Positions 41,893 through 55,867 of a stretch of 64,000 bases of DNA are shown here, in pieces; within the stretch, counting starts at the first letter, position 1; every line of letters begins with the position of its first letter. The position numbers and the translations under genes were made by a program. The notes below the pieces were generated by a model. That model was not told the DNA's origin. It saw nothing but the letters and a program-made list of their open reading frames with translations, and did no database searches. Origin of the DNA: Porites lobata (taxonomy: Eukaryota > Cnidaria > Anthozoa > Scleractinia > Poritidae). The DNA lies in assembly GCA_942486035.1 (NCBI GenBank), contig CALNXK010000098.1:375001-439000 (forward strand), given 5' to 3'.

Positions 41893-43307
41893 ATATTGTA
41901 AATAGTGTAAAAAAAATCTTGTAAATACGTAAAAATGTAAATATTGTAAAAAAAAAAAAAAAAATGAGAACGACAAATTGTAAAATAAGCATGTTCTGTT
42001 CTGTTAGCAGCATTTGTCAATTTATTTCTGATGTGTGTAAATTTCATTTCTATTTGCCTTTTACAAAAAAATTGTTATTATGTATTTTTGCTACAAAAGT
42101 TGACTATGTTTTAATGGCAATTTACGTATGTTCACTTAATGTAATTATGATTATGATTAGAATTTGCTTTTACACCCATTTTATATTCAAAATGACATTT
42201 CAAATTGATTTGGATATTTGTATCTTTTGACCATAACTAGGTTAGAAGGGGAAAACTGAATAATTGCCTCAAACCCTTTCATCTCCATAGAAAGTGAACT
42301 GGCAAAAATTCCCTTTAGACCTTTTACTGTAAATCCTCTATTCAGCCTCCCCCCCCTTAGAGGACTACAACAAGACAACCATGAATGTACCACTTCCTTG
42401 GCACAAAAAGGTATTGGTACAAATCATGCTATATGTTGGCAGTAGTCAGTGCGGCATTTCTAGTATGTCTCTCACTCTCTTTAGCCTTGTGCCATGTAAT
42501 ATTGGCCTAAGCATTCAGGAGGGGGTATGGTAGAGGACTGACAGTACAATTTGTTGTGTTTATATTAGAAAAAAACATGCACTAAATGAGCTTTGGCGTT
42601 TCTAGTAAAGGCCAAGAAAATAGCGGTTTAAAATTAGACCACGTTATGGGTCAAGGAGTTGAAATTATAGAGGCAATTAAATAATTGAGTCGATGAGTCA
42701 TGAGTCAAGTGAAAAACTTCAAATATCTCGGATTAACTGCTACTATCTGCTTTAAACAAATACTGGTACATACAGTAAATATAGTGACAAACCTGAATAA
42801 ACACTTCTTGAAGGGTGGTGGACAAAACACTGACCCACACTTCAAGGACATACCCTAAAATGGACTACACCGCCGAAGTTTAGTGATTAGGGTTAGGAAA
42901 CTGAGTGATTCTTTGACTTCTCGAGTGCTCTACAGCTCCCAGTGTTTATATTACAGTTTATAGACACAAGCGGACGTTTTATATTCCTTTTATAAAATAT
43001 TTTTGAACTTTTAGGCTGAGCGGGTTTCTGTCCTCTAACATTAACACTGTAGCCAACCAACCTGTAGACCAAGGATAGGCGTTTAGTTGAATCCCGTGTC
43101 AAGTTTTTTTTTTTTTGATAATGATGACGTCTAACTAAGGTTCCTTGTTGATTGTTGGTGCCAAAAAGATTGCTGTTGTGGAGAAACGGTTTAGAAACTA
43201 AGCAAGATGAGAGTTTTTATCCTTTTCCGATAACTTTGATTTGTCTTCATCGTTGCTTTCTTTTGTTCCTGATGAACCGATTTGTGTGGTCATTTTGCAG
43301 ACTGACA

Positions 43308-43694
43308 ATGAGCGAACGAAAAAGACCAAGACTGTCTGTGACCAGCACAACATCCACCCACACCACAACATCCACCAACACATCTACCCACACCACCACA
43401 TCGACCTCAACATCCACCCCCGCCATTCACCGCCCTCAACTCATTTACACACCCCCCACACCATCCACCGGTCAGATATCACTCACCCGTTTTAGCACAA
43501 ATCCCCACCAGCGCTTAATGACCTTAAGATTACACATGCCATGCCCTACACAAACTCTACACATTTATTCAGTCGCCATACCCATAGAATTTCCACCACC
43601 GCCACGACCATTATCAGGGACAACGTCTACGCAGACAACAACTCAGACGACAACTGAAGAAGAAGATAAAAGTACTCAGACCGACACCGTGTAA
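43308..43694 (+). CDS. Array copy 11, intact
   Basis: 128 residues; TSTNTSTH variant (ccaccaacac) and gctgttgtgg in the leader, both shared only with copy 19. gacaATG replaces gacgATG at the start codon context. Confidence 0.42.
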   Translation: MSERKRPRLSVTSTTSTHTTTSTNTSTHTTTSTSTSTPAIHRPQLIYTPPTPSTGQISLTRFSTNPHQRLMTLRLHMPCPTQTLHIYSVAIPIEFPPPPRPLSGTTSTQTTTQTTTEEEDKSTQTDTV

Positions 43695-45107
43695 ATATTG
43701 TAAATAGTGTAAAAAAAATCTTGTAAATACGTAAAAATGTAAATATTGTAAAAAAAAAAAAAGAGAATGACAAATTGTAAAATAAGCATGTTCTGTTCTG
43801 TTTGCAGCATTTGTCACTTTATTTCTGATGTGTGTAAATTTCATTTCTATTTGCCTTTTACAAAAAAATTGTTATTATGTATTTTTGCTACAAAAGTTGG
43901 CTATGTTTTAATGGCAATTTACGTATGTTCACTTAATGTAATTATGACTATGATTAGAATTTGCTTTTACACCCATTTTATATTCAAAATGACATTTCAA
44001 ATTGATTTGGATATTTGTATCTTTTGACCATCACTAGGTTAGAAGGGGAAAACTGAATAATTGCCTCAAACCCTTTCATCTCCATAGATAGTGAACTGGC
44101 AAAAATTCCCTTTAGACCTTTTACTGTAAATCCTCTATTCAGCCTCCCTCTCCTTAGAGGACTACAACAAGACAACCATGAATGTACCACTTCCTTGGCA
44201 CAAAAAGGTATTGGTACAAATCATGCTATATGTTGGCAGTAGTCAGTGCGGCATTTCTAGTATGTCTCTCACTCTCTTTAGCCTTGTGCCATGTAATATT
44301 GGCCTAAGCATTCAGGAGGGGGTATGGTAGAGGACTGACAGTACAATTTGTTGTGTTTATATTAGAAAAAAACATGCACTAAATGAGCTTGGCGTTTCTA
44401 GTAAAGGCCAAGAAAATACCGGTTTAAAATTAGGCCACGTTATGGGTCAAGGAGTTGAAATTATAGAGGCAATTAAATAATTGAGTCGATGAGTCATGAG
44501 TCAAGTGAAAAACTTCAAATATCTCGGATTAACTGCTACTATCTGCTTTAAACAAATACTGGTACATACAGTAAATATAGTGACAAACCTGAATAAACAC
44601 TTCTTGAAGGGTGGTGGACAAAACACTGACCCACACTTCAAGGACATACCCTAAAATGGACTACACCGCCGAAGTTTAGTGATTAGGGTTAGGAAACTGA
44701 GTGATTCTTTGACTTCTCGAGTGCTCTACAGCTCCCAGTGTTTATATCACAGTTTATAGACACAAGCAGACGTTTTATATTCCTTTTATAAAATATTTTT
44801 GAACTTTTAGGCTGAGCGTGTTTCTGTCCTCTAACATTAACACTGTAGCCAACCAACCTGTAGACCAAGGATAAGCGTTTAGTTGAATCCGTGTCAAGTT
44901 TTTTTTTTTTTTTTTTGATAATGATGACGTCTAACTAAGGTTCCTTGTTGATTGTTGGTGCCAAAAAGATTGCTGCTGTGGAGAAACGGTTTAGAAACTA
45001 AGCAAGATGAGAGTTTTTATCCTTTTCCGATAACTTTGATTTGTCTTCATCGTTGCTTTCTTTTGTTCCTGATGAACCGATTTGTGTGGTCATTTTGCAG
45101 ACTGACG

Positions 45108-45494
45108 ATGAGAGAACGAAAAAGACCAAGACTGTCTGTGACCAGCACAACATCCACCCACACCACAACATCCACCACAACATCTACCCACACCACCACA
45201 TCGACCTCAACATCCACCCCCGCCATTCGCCGCCCTCAACTCATTTACACACCCCCCACACCATCCACCGGTCAGATATCACTCACCCGTTTTAGCACAA
45301 ATCCCCACCAGCGCTTAATGACCTTAAGATTACACATGCCATGCCCTACACAAACTCTACACATTTATTCAGTCGCCATACCCATAGAATTTCCACCACC
45401 GCCACGACCATTATCAGGGACAACGTCTACGCAGACAACAACTCAGACGACAACTGAAGAAGAAGGTAAAAGTACTCAGACCGACACCGTGTAA
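45108..45494 (+). CDS. Array copy 12, intact
   Basis: 128 residues with MRERK and IRRPQ like copy 2, FPPPPRPL, tail EEEGKSTQTDTV. The spacer of this unit has a short loss at gcagcatttattt and an insertion gttaccggtatt. Confidence 0.4.
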   Translation: MRERKRPRLSVTSTTSTHTTTSTTTSTHTTTSTSTSTPAIRRPQLIYTPPTPSTGQISLTRFSTNPHQRLMTLRLHMPCPTQTLHIYSVAIPIEFPPPPRPLSGTTSTQTTTQTTTEEEGKSTQTDTV

Positions 45495-46907
45495 ATATTG
45501 TAAATAGTGTAAAAAAAATCTTGTAAATACGTAAAAATGTAAATATTGTAAAAAAAAAAAAAAAAAATCAGAACGACAAATTGTAAAATAAGGATGTTCT
45601 GTTCTGTTAGCAGCATTTATTTCTGATGTGTGTAAATTTCATTTCTATTTGCCTTTTACAAAAAAATTGTTACCGGTATTATGTATTTTTGCTACAAAAG
45701 TTGGCTATGTTTTAATGGCAATTTACGTATGTTCACTTAATGTAATTATGATTATGATTAGAATTTGCTTTTACACCCATTTTATATTCAAAATGACATT
45801 TCAAATTGATTTGGATATTTGTATCTTTTGACCATCACTAGGTTAGAAGGGGAAAACTGAATAATTGCCTCAAACCCTTTCATCTCCATAGATAGTGAAC
45901 TGGCAAAAATTCCCTTTAGACCTTTTACTGTAAATCCTCTATTCAGCCTCCCTCTCCTTAGAGGACTACAACAAGACAACCATGAATGTACCACTTCCTT
46001 GGCACAAAAAGGTATTGGTACAAATCATGCTATATGTTGGTAGTAGTCAGTGCGGCATTTCTAGTATGTCTCTCACTCTCTTTAGCCTTGTGCCATGTAA
46101 TATTGGCCTAAGCATTCAGGAGGGGGTATGGTAGAGGACTGACAGTACAATTTGTTGTGTTTATATTAGAAAAAAACATGCACTAAATGAGCTTTGGCGT
46201 TTCTAGTAAAGGCCAAGAAAATACCGGTTTAAAATTAGGCCACGTTATGGGTCAAGGAGTTGAAATTATAGAGGCAATTAAATAATTGAGTCGATGAGTC
46301 ATGAGTCAAGTGAAAAACTTCAAATATCTCGGATTAACTGCTACTATCTGCTTTAAACAAATACTGGTACATACAGTAAATATAGTGACAAACCTGAATA
46401 AACACTTCTTGAAGGGTGGTGGACAAAACACTGACCCACACTTCAAGGACATACCCTAAAATGGACTACACCGCCGAAGTTTAGTGATTAGGGTTAGGAA
46501 ACTGAGTGATTCTTTCACTTCTCGAGTGCTCTACAGCTCCCAGTGTTTATATCACAGTTTATAGACACAAGCAGACGTTTTATATTCCTTTTATAAAATA
46601 TTTTTGAACTTTTAGGCTGAGCGTGTTTCTGTCCTCTAACATTAACACTGTAGCCAACCAACCTGTAGACCAAGGATAGGCGTTTAGTTGAATCCCGTGT
46701 CAAGTTTTTTTTTTTTTGATAATGATGACGTCTAACTAAGGTTCCTTGTTGATTGTTGGTGCCAAAAGATTGCTGCTGTGGAGAAACGGTTTAGAAACTA
46801 AGCAAGATGAGAGTTTTTATCCTTTTCCGATAACTTTGATTTGTCTTCATCGTTGCTTTCTTTTGTTCCTGATGAACCGATTTGTGTGGTGATTTTGCAG
46901 ACTGACG

Positions 46908-47291
46908 ATGAGCGAACGAAAAAGACCAAGACTGTCTGTGACCAGCACAACATCCACCCACACCACAACATCCACCACAACATCTACCCACACCACCACA
47001 TCGACCTCAACATCCACCCCTGCCATTCACCGCCCTCAACTCATTTACACACCCCCCACACCATCCACCGGTCAGATATCACTCACCCGTTTTAGCACAA
47101 ATCCCCACCAGCGCTTAATGACCTTAAGATTACACATGCCATGCCCTACACAAACTCTACACATTTATTCAGTCGCCATACCCATAGAATTTCCACCACC
47201 GCCACAACCATTATCAGGGACAACGCGTCTACACAGACAACAACTCAGGCGACAGTTTTTTTTTTTTTTGATAATGATGACGTCTAACTAA
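46908..47291 (+). pseudogene. Array copy 13a, late frameshift and truncated C-terminus
   Basis: Normal through FPPPPQPLSGTT; the insertion acaacgcgtct then shifts the frame so the TQT motifs are lost, and it ends in the poly(T) tract. The acceptor-like site reads gattttgcag, as in copies 16a and 17b. Confidence 0.5.
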
Positions 47292-47460
47292 GGTTCCTTG
47301 TTGATTGTGGGTGCCAAAAAGATTGCTGCTGTGGAGAAACGGTTTAGAAACTAAGCAAGATGAGAGTTTTTATCCTTTTCCGATAACTTTGATTTGTCTT
47401 CATCATTGCTTTCTTTTGTTCCTGATGAACCGATTTGTGTGGTCATTTTGCAGACTGACG

Positions 47461-47850
47461 ATGAGCGAACGAAAAAAGACCAAGACTGTCTGTGACCAGC
47501 ACAACATCCACCCACACCACAACATCCACCACAACATCTACCCACACCACCACATCGACCTCAACATCCACCCCCCCGCCATTCGCCGCCCTCAACTCAT
47601 TTACACACCCCCACACCATCCACCGGTCAGATATCACTCACCCGTTTTAGCACAAATCCCCACCAGCGCTTAATGACCTTAAGATTACACATGCCATGCC
47701 CTACACAAACTCTACACATTTATTCAGTCGCCATACCCATAGAATTTCCACCACTGCCACGACCATTATCAGGGACAACGCCTCACGCAGACAACAACTC
47801 AGACGACAACTGAAGAAGAAGGTAAAAGTACTCAGACCGACACCGTGTAA
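47461..47850 (+). pseudogene. Array copy 13b, frameshifted
   Basis: One extra A after the start (cgaaaaaagacc) and altered C runs at 47570 and 47609. Like copy 4b it has a tcacgcag change near the end. Confidence 0.55.
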
Positions 47851-49258
47851 ATATTGTAAATAGTGTAAAAAAAATCTTGTAAATACGTAAAAATGTAAAT
47901 ATTGTAAAAAAAAAAAAAGAATGACAAATTGTAAAATAAGCATGTTCTGTTCTGTTTGCAGCATTTGTCACTTTATTTCTGATGTGTGTAAATTTCATTT
48001 CTATTTGCCTTTTACAAAAAAATTGTTATTATGTATTTTTGCTACAAAAGTTGGCTATGTTTTAATGGCAATTTACGTATGTTCACTTAATGTAATTATG
48101 ATTATGATTAGAATTTGCTTTTACACCCATTTTATATTCAAAATGACATTTCAAATTGATTTGGATATTTGTATCTTTTGACCATCACTAGGTTAGAAGG
48201 GGAAAACTGAATAATTGCCTCAAACCCTTTCATCTCCATAGATAGTGAACTGGCAAAATTCCTTTAGACCTTTTACTGTAAATCCTCTATTCAGCCTCCC
48301 TCTCCTTAGAGGACTACAACAAGACAACCATGAATGTACCACTTCCTTGGCACAAAAAGGTATTGGTACAAATCATGCTATATGTTGGCAGTAGTCAGTG
48401 CGGCATTTCTAGTATGTCTCTCACTCTCTTTAGCCTTGTGCCATGTAATATTGGCCTAAGCATTCAGGAGGGGGTATGGTAGAGGACTGACAGTACAATT
48501 TGTTGTGTTTATATTAGAAAAAAACATGCACTAAATGAGCTTTGGCGTTTCTAGTAAAGGCCAAGAAAATACCGGTTTAAAATTAGGCCACGTTATGGGT
48601 CAAGGAGTTGAAATTATAGAGGCAATTAAATAATTGAGTCGATGAGTCATGAGTCAAGTGAAAAACTTCAAATATCTCGGATTAACTGCTACTATCTGCT
48701 TTAAACAAATACTGGTACATACAGTAAATATAGTGACAAACCTGAATAAACACTTCTTGAAGGGTGGTGGACAAAACACTGACCCACACTTCAAGGACAT
48801 ACCCTAAAATGGACTACACCGCCAAGTTTAGTGATTAGGGTTAGGAAACTGAGTGATTCTTTCACTTCTCGAGTGCTCTACAGCTCCCAGTGTTTATATC
48901 ACAGTTTATAGACACAAGCAGACGTTTTATATTCCTTTTATAAAATATTTTTGAACTTTTAGGCTGAGCGTGTTTCTGTCCTCTAACATTAACACTGTAG
49001 CCAACCAACCTGTAGACCAAGGATAGGCGTTTAGTTGAATCCCGTGTCAAGTTTTTTTTTTTTTTTTGATAATGATGACGTCTAACTAAGGTTCCTTGTT
49101 GATTGTTGGTGCCAAAAAGATTGCTGCTGTGGAGAAACGGTTTAGAAACTAAGCAAGATGAGAGTTTTTATCCTTTTCCGATAACTTTGATTTGTCTTCA
49201 TCGTTGCTTTCTTTTGTTCCTGATGAACCGATTTGTGTGGTCATTTTGCAGACTGACG

Positions 49259-49639
49259 ATGAGCGAACGAAAAAGACCAAGACTGTCTGTGACCAGCACA
49301 ACATCCACCCACACCACAACATCCACCACAACATCTACCCACACCACCACATCGACCTCAACATCCACCCCTGCCATTCACCGCCCTCAACTCATTTACA
49401 CACCCCCCACACCATCCACCGGTCAGATATCACTCACCCGTTTTAGCACAAATCCCCACCAGCGCTTAATGACCTTAAGATTACACATGCCATGCCCTAC
49501 ACAAACTCTACACATTTATTCAGTCGCCATACCCATAGAATTTCCACCACCGCCACAACCATTATCAGGGACAACGTCTACACAGACAACAACTCAGACG
49601 ACAGTTTTTTTTTTTTTGATAATGATGACGTCTAACTAA
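49259..49639 (+). CDS. Array copy 14a, truncated C-terminus
   Basis: Open to TTQTT, then VFFFLIMMTSN read from the poly(T) tract and the following leader; first of a triplet. Confidence 0.3.
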   Translation: MSERKRPRLSVTSTTSTHTTTSTTTSTHTTTSTSTSTPAIHRPQLIYTPPTPSTGQISLTRFSTNPHQRLMTLRLHMPCPTQTLHIYSVAIPIEFPPPPQPLSGTTSTQTTTQTTVFFFLIMMTSN

Positions 49640-49808
49640 GGTTCCTTGTTGATTGTGGGTGCCAAAAAGATTGCTGCTGTGGAGAAACGGTTTAGAAACT
49701 AAGCAAGATGAGAGTTTTTATCCTTTTCCGATAACTTTGATTTGTCTTCATCATTGCTTTCTTTTGTTCCTGATGAACCGATTTGTGTGGTCATTTTGCA
49801 GACTGACG

Positions 49809-50168
49809 ATGAGCGAACGAAAAAGACCAAGACTGTCTGTGACCAGCACAACATCCACCCACACCACAACATCCACCACAACATCTACCCACACCACCAC
49901 ATCGACCTCAACATCCACCCCTGCCATTCACCGCCCTCAACTCATTTACACACCCCCCACACCATCCACCGGTCAGATATCACTCACCCGTTTTAGCACA
50001 AATCCCCACCAGCGCTTAATGACCTTAAGATTACACATGCCATGCCCTACACAAACTCTACACATTTATTCAGTCGCCATACCCATAGAATTTCCACCAC
50101 CGCCACAACCATTATCAGGGACAACGTCTACACAGACAACAACTCAGACGACAGTTTTTTTTTTTTGA
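49809..50168 (+). CDS. Array copy 14b, truncated C-terminus
   Basis: 119 residues ending VFFF; second of the triplet, with the gattgtggg leader variant. Confidence 0.3.
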   Translation: MSERKRPRLSVTSTTSTHTTTSTTTSTHTTTSTSTSTPAIHRPQLIYTPPTPSTGQISLTRFSTNPHQRLMTLRLHMPCPTQTLHIYSVAIPIEFPPPPQPLSGTTSTQTTTQTTVFFF

Positions 50169-50357
50169 TAATGATGACGTCTAACTAAGGTTCCTTGTTG
50201 ATTGTGGGTGCCAAAAAGATTGCTGCTGTGGAGAAACGGTTTAGAAACTAAGCAAGATGAGAGTTTTTATCCTTTTCCGATAACTTTGATTTGTCTTCAT
50301 CATTGCTTTCTTTTGTTCCTGATGAACCGATTTGTGTGGTCATTTTGCAGACTGACG

Positions 50358-50744
50358 ATGAGCGAACGAAAAAGACCAAGACTGTCTGTGACCAGCACAA
50401 CATCCACCCACACCACAACATCCACCACAACATCTACCCACACCACCACATCGACCTCAACATCCACCCCCGCCATTCGCCGCCCTCAACTCATTTACAC
50501 ACCCCCCACACCATCCACCGGTCAGATATCACTCACCCGTTTTAGCACAAATCCCCACCAGCGCTTAATGACCTTAAGATTACACATGCCATGCCCTACA
50601 CAAACTCTACACATTTATTCAGTCGCCATACCCATAGAATTTCCACCACTGCCACGACCATTATCAGGGACAACGTCTACGCAGACAACAACTCAGACGA
50701 CAACTGAAGAAGAAGGTAAAAGTACTCAGACCGACACCGTGTAA
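50358..50744 (+). CDS. Array copy 14c, full C-terminus
   Basis: 128 residues; FPPLPRPL instead of FPPPP, IRRPQ, tail EEEGKSTQTDTV; third of the triplet. It corresponds to copy 5c without that copy's small deletions. Confidence 0.4.
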   Translation: MSERKRPRLSVTSTTSTHTTTSTTTSTHTTTSTSTSTPAIRRPQLIYTPPTPSTGQISLTRFSTNPHQRLMTLRLHMPCPTQTLHIYSVAIPIEFPPLPRPLSGTTSTQTTTQTTTEEEGKSTQTDTV

Positions 50745-52157
50745 ATATTGTAAATAGTGTAAAAAAAATCTTGTAAATACGTAAAAATGTAAATATTGTA
50801 AAAAAAAAAAAGAGAGAACGACAAATTGTAAAATAAGCATGTTCTGTTCTGTTTGCAGCATTTGTCACTTTATTTCTGATGTGTGTAAATTTCATTTCTA
50901 TTTGCCTTTTACAAAAAAATTGTTATTATGTATTTTTGCTACAAAAGTTGGCTATGTTTTAATGGCAATTTACGTATGTTCACTTAATGTAATTATGATT
51001 ATGATTAGAATTTGCTTTTACACCCATTTTATATTCAAAATGACATTTCAAATTGATTTGGATATTTGTATCTTTTGACCATCACTAGGTTAGAAGGGAA
51101 AAACTGAATAATTGCCTCAAACCCTTTCATCTCCATAGATAGTGAACTGGCAAAATTCCCCTTTAGACCTTTTACTGTAAATCCTCTATTCAGCCTCCCT
51201 CTCCCTTAGAGGACTACAACAAGACAACCATGAATGTACCACTTCCTTGGCACAAAAAGGTATTGGTACAAATCATGCTATATGTTGGCAGTAGTCAGTG
51301 CGGCATTTCTAGTATGTCTCTCACTCTCTTTAGCCTTGTGCCATGTAATATTGGCCTAAGCATTCAGGAGGGGGTATGGTAGAGGACTGACAGTACAATT
51401 TGTTGTGTTTATATTAGAAAAAAACATGCACTAAATGAGCTTTGGCGTTTCTAGTAAAGGCCAAGAAAATACCGGTTTAAAATTAGGCCACGTTATGGGT
51501 CAAGGAGTTGAAATTATAGAGGCAATTAAATAATTGAGTCGATGAGTCATGAGTCAAGTGAAAACTTCAAATATCTCGGATTAACTGCTACTATCTGCTT
51601 TAAACAAATACTGGTACATACAGTAAATATAGTGACAAACCTGAATAAACACTTCTTGAAGGGTGGTGGACAAAACACTGACCCACACTTCAAGGACATA
51701 CCCTAAAATGGACTACACCGCCAAGTTTAGTGATTAGGGTTAGGAAACTGAGTGATTCTTTCACTTCTCGAGTGCTCTACAGCTCCCAGTGTTTATATCA
51801 CAGTTTATAGACACAAGCAGACGTTTTATATTCCTTTTATAAAATATTTTTGAACTTTTAGGCTGAGCGTGTTTCTGTCCTCTAACATTAACACTGTAGC
51901 CAACCAACCTGTAGACCAAGGATAGGCGTTTAGTTGAATCCGTGTCAAGTTTTTTTTTTTTTTTTTTGATAATGATGACGTCTAACTAAGGTTCCTTGTT
52001 GATTGTTGGTGCCAAAAGATTGCTGCTGTGGAGAAACGGTTTAGAAACTAAGCAAGATGAGAGTTTTTATCCTTTTCCGATAACTTTGATTTGTCTTCAT
52101 CGTTGCTTTCTTTTGTTCCTGATGAACCGATTTGTGTGGTCATTTTGCAGACTGACG

Positions 52158-52555
52158 ATGAGCGAACGAAAAAGACCAAGACTGTCTGTGACCAGCACAA
52201 CATCCACCCACACCACAACATCCACCACAACATCTACCCACACCACCACATCGACCTCAACATCCACCCCCGCCATTCACCGCCCTCAACTCATTTACAC
52301 ACCCCCCCACACCATCCACCGGTCAGATATCACTCACCCGTTTTAGCACAAATCCCCACCAGCGCTTAATGACCTTAAGATTACACATGCCATGCCCTAC
52401 ACAAACTCTACACATTTATTCAGTCGCCATACCCATAGAATTTCCACCACTGCCACGACCATTATCAGGGACAACGTCTACGCAGACAACAACTCAGACG
52501 ACAACTGAAGAAGAAGGTAAAAGTACTCAGACCGACACCGTGTAAATATTGTAAA
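52158..52555 (+). pseudogene. Array copy 15, frameshifted
   Basis: One extra C in the acacccccccacacc run shifts the frame after LIYTPP. The module is otherwise normal and single in its unit. Confidence 0.55.
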
Positions 52556-53956
52556 TAGTGTAAAAAAAATCTTGTAAATACGTAAAAATGTAAATATTGT
52601 AAAAAAAAAAAAGAGAGAACGACAAATTGTAAAATAAGCATGTTCTGTTCTGTTTGCAGCATTTGTCACTTTATTTCTGATGTGTGTAAATTTCATTTCT
52701 ATTTGCCTTTTACAAAAAAATTGTTATTATGTATTTTTGCTACAAAAGTTGGCTATGTTTTAATGGCAATTTACGTATGTTCACTTAATGTAATTATGAT
52801 TATGATTAGAATTTGCTTTTACACCCATTTTATATTCAAAATGACATTTCAAATTGATTTGGATATTTGTATCTTTTGACCATCACTAGGTTAGAAGGGG
52901 AAAACTGAATAATTGCCTCAAACCCTTTCATCTCCATAGATAGTGAACTGGCAAAAATTCCCTTTAGACCTTTTACTGTAAATCCTCTATTCAGCCTCCC
53001 TCTCCTTAGAGGACTACAACAAGACAACCATGAATGTACCACTTCCTTGGCACAAAAAGGTATTGGTACAAATCATGCTATATGTTGGCAGTAGTCAGTG
53101 CGGCATTTCTAGTATGTCTCTCACTCTCTTAAGCCTTGTGCCATGTAATATTGGCCTAAGCATTCAGGAGGGGGTATGGTAGAGGACTGACAGTACAATT
53201 TGTTGTGTTTATATTAGAAAAAACATGCACTAAATGAGCTTTGGCCTTTCTAGTAAAGGCCAAGAAAATGCCGGTTTAAAATTAGGCCACGTTATGGGTC
53301 AAGGAGTTGAAATTATAGAGGCAATTAAATAATTGAGTCGATGAGTCATGAGTAAAGTGAAAAACTTCAAATATCTCGGATTAACTGCTACTAGCTGCTT
53401 TAAACAAATACTGGTACATACAGTAAATATAGTGACAAACCTGAATAAACTTCTTGAAGGGTGGTAGACAAAACACTGACCCACACTTCATGGACATACC
53501 CTAAAATGGACTACACCGCCAAGTTTAGTGATTAGGGTTAGGAAACTGAGTGATTCTTTCACTTCTCGAGTGCTCTACAGCTCCCAGTGTTTATATCACA
53601 GTTTATAGACACAAGCAGACGTTTTATATTCCTTTTATAAAATATTTTTGAACTTTTAGGCTGAGCGTGTTTCTGTCCTCTAACATTAACACTGTAGCCA
53701 ACCAACCTGTAGACCAAGGATAGCCGTTTAGTTGAATCCGTGTCAAGTTTTTTTTTTTTTTTTTTGATAATGATGACGTCTAACTAAGGTTCCTTGTTGA
53801 TTGTGGGTGCCAAAAAGATTGCTGCTGTGGAGAAACGGTTTAGAAACTAAGCAAGATGAGAGTTTTTATCCTTTTCCGATAACTTTGATTTGTCTTCATC
53901 GTTGCTTTCTTTTGTTCCTGATGAACCGATTTGTGTGGTGATTTTGCAGACTGACG

Positions 53957-54316
53957 ATGAGCGAACGAAAAAGACCAAGACTGTCTGTGACCAGCACAAC
54001 ATCCACCCACACCACAACATCCACCACAACATCTACCCACACCACCACATCGACCTCAACATCCACCCCCGCCATTCACCGCCCTCAACTCATTTACACA
54101 CCCCCCACACCATCCACCGGTCAGATATCACTCACCCGTTTTAGCACAAATCCCCACCAGCGCTTAATGACCTTAAGATTACACATGCCATGCCCTACAC
54201 AAACTCTACACATTTATTCAGTCGCCATACCCATAGAATTTCCACCACCGCCACAACCATTATCAGGGACAACGTCTACACAGACAACAACTCAGACGAC
54301 AGTTTTTTTTTTTTGA
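53957..54316 (+). CDS. Array copy 16a, truncated C-terminus
   Basis: 119 residues ending TTQTTVFFF. Acceptor-like site gattttgcag. Confidence 0.3.
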   Translation: MSERKRPRLSVTSTTSTHTTTSTTTSTHTTTSTSTSTPAIHRPQLIYTPPTPSTGQISLTRFSTNPHQRLMTLRLHMPCPTQTLHIYSVAIPIEFPPPPQPLSGTTSTQTTTQTTVFFF

Positions 54317-54505
54317 TAATGATGACGTCTAACTAAGGTTCCTTGTTGATTGTGGGTGCCAAAAAGATTGCTGCTGTGGAAAAACGGTTTAGAAACTAAG
54401 CAAGATGAGAGTTTTTATCCTTTTCCGATAACTTTGATTTGTCTTCATCATTGCTTTCTTTTGTTCCTGATGAACCGATTTGTGTGGTCATTTTGCAGAC
54501 TGACG

Positions 54506-54892
54506 ATGAGCGAACGAAAAAGACCAAGACTGTCTGTGACCAGCACAACATCCACCCACACCACAACATCCACCACAACATCTACCCACACCACCACATC
54601 GACCTCAACATCCACCCCCGCCATTCACCGCCCTCAACTCATTTACACACCCCCCACACCATCCACCGGTCAGATATCACTCACCCGTTTTAGTACAAAT
54701 CCCCACCAGCGCTTAATGACCTTAAGATTACACATGCCATGCCCTACACAAACTCTACACATTTATTCAGTCGCCATACCCATAGAATTTCCACCACCGC
54801 CACAACCATTATCAGGGACAACGTCTACGCAGACAACAACTCAGACGACAACTGAAGAAGAAGATAAAAGTACTCAGACCGACACCGTGTAA
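54506..54892 (+). CDS. Array copy 16b, intact
   Basis: 128 residues, FPPPPQPL and EEEDKSTQTDTV. The leader has gaaaaacgg as in copy 7b, and its spacer carries the same inversion-deletion. Confidence 0.42.
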   Translation: MSERKRPRLSVTSTTSTHTTTSTTTSTHTTTSTSTSTPAIHRPQLIYTPPTPSTGQISLTRFSTNPHQRLMTLRLHMPCPTQTLHIYSVAIPIEFPPPPQPLSGTTSTQTTTQTTTEEEDKSTQTDTV

Positions 54893-55146
54893 ATATTGTA
54901 AATAGTGTAAAAAAAATCTTGTAAATACGTAAAAATGTAAATATTGTAAAAAAAAAAAAAAAATGAGAACGACAAATTATAAAATAAGGATGTTCTGTTC
55001 TGTTAGCAGCATTTGTCACTTTATTTCTGATGTGTGTAAATTTCATTTGTATTTGCCTTTTACAGAAAAATTGTTATTATGTATTTTTGCTACAAAAGTT
55101 GGTTATGTTTTAATGGGAATTTACGTATGTTCACTTAATGTAAGTA

Positions 55147-55167
55147 TGAATATAAAATGAGTGTAAA
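55147..55167. other. Inversion-deletion scar in the spacer of unit 16
   Basis: Same junctions and same 21-bp inverted insert as at 37172-37192, so the two units descend from one rearranged ancestor. Confidence 0.8.
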
Positions 55168-55867
55168 GGCCAAGAAAATACCGGTTTAAAATTAGGCCAC
55201 GTTATGGGTCAGGGAGTTGAAATTATAGAGGCAATTAAATAATTGAGTCGATGAGTCATGAGTCAAGTGAAAAACTTCAAATATCTCGGATTAACTGCTA
55301 CTATCTGCTTTAAACAAATACTGGTAGATACAGTAAATATAGTGACAAACCTGAATAAACACTTCTTGAAGGGTGGTGGACAAAACACTGACCCACACTT
55401 CAAGGACATACCCTAAAATGGACTACACCGCCGAAGTTTAGTGATTAGGGTTAGGAAACTGAGTGATTCTTTGACTTCTCGAGTGCTCTACAGCTCCCAG
55501 TGTTTATATCACAGTTCATAGACACAAGCAGACGTTTTATATTCCTTTTATAAAATATTTTTGAACTTTTAGGCTGAGCGTGTTTCTGTCCTCTAACATT
55601 AACACTGTAGCCAACCAACCTGTAGACCAAGGATAGGCGTTTAGTTGAATCCGTGTCAAGTTTTTTTTTTTTTTTTTGATAATGATGACGTCTAACTAAG
55701 GTTCCTTGTTGATTGTTGGTGCCAAAAAGATTGCTGCTGTGGAGAAACGGTTTAGAAACTAAGCAAGATGAGAGTTTTATCCTTTTCCGATAACTTTGAT
55801 TTGTCTTCATCATTGCTTTCTTTTGTTCCTGATGAACCGATTTGTGTGGTCATTTTGCAGACTGACG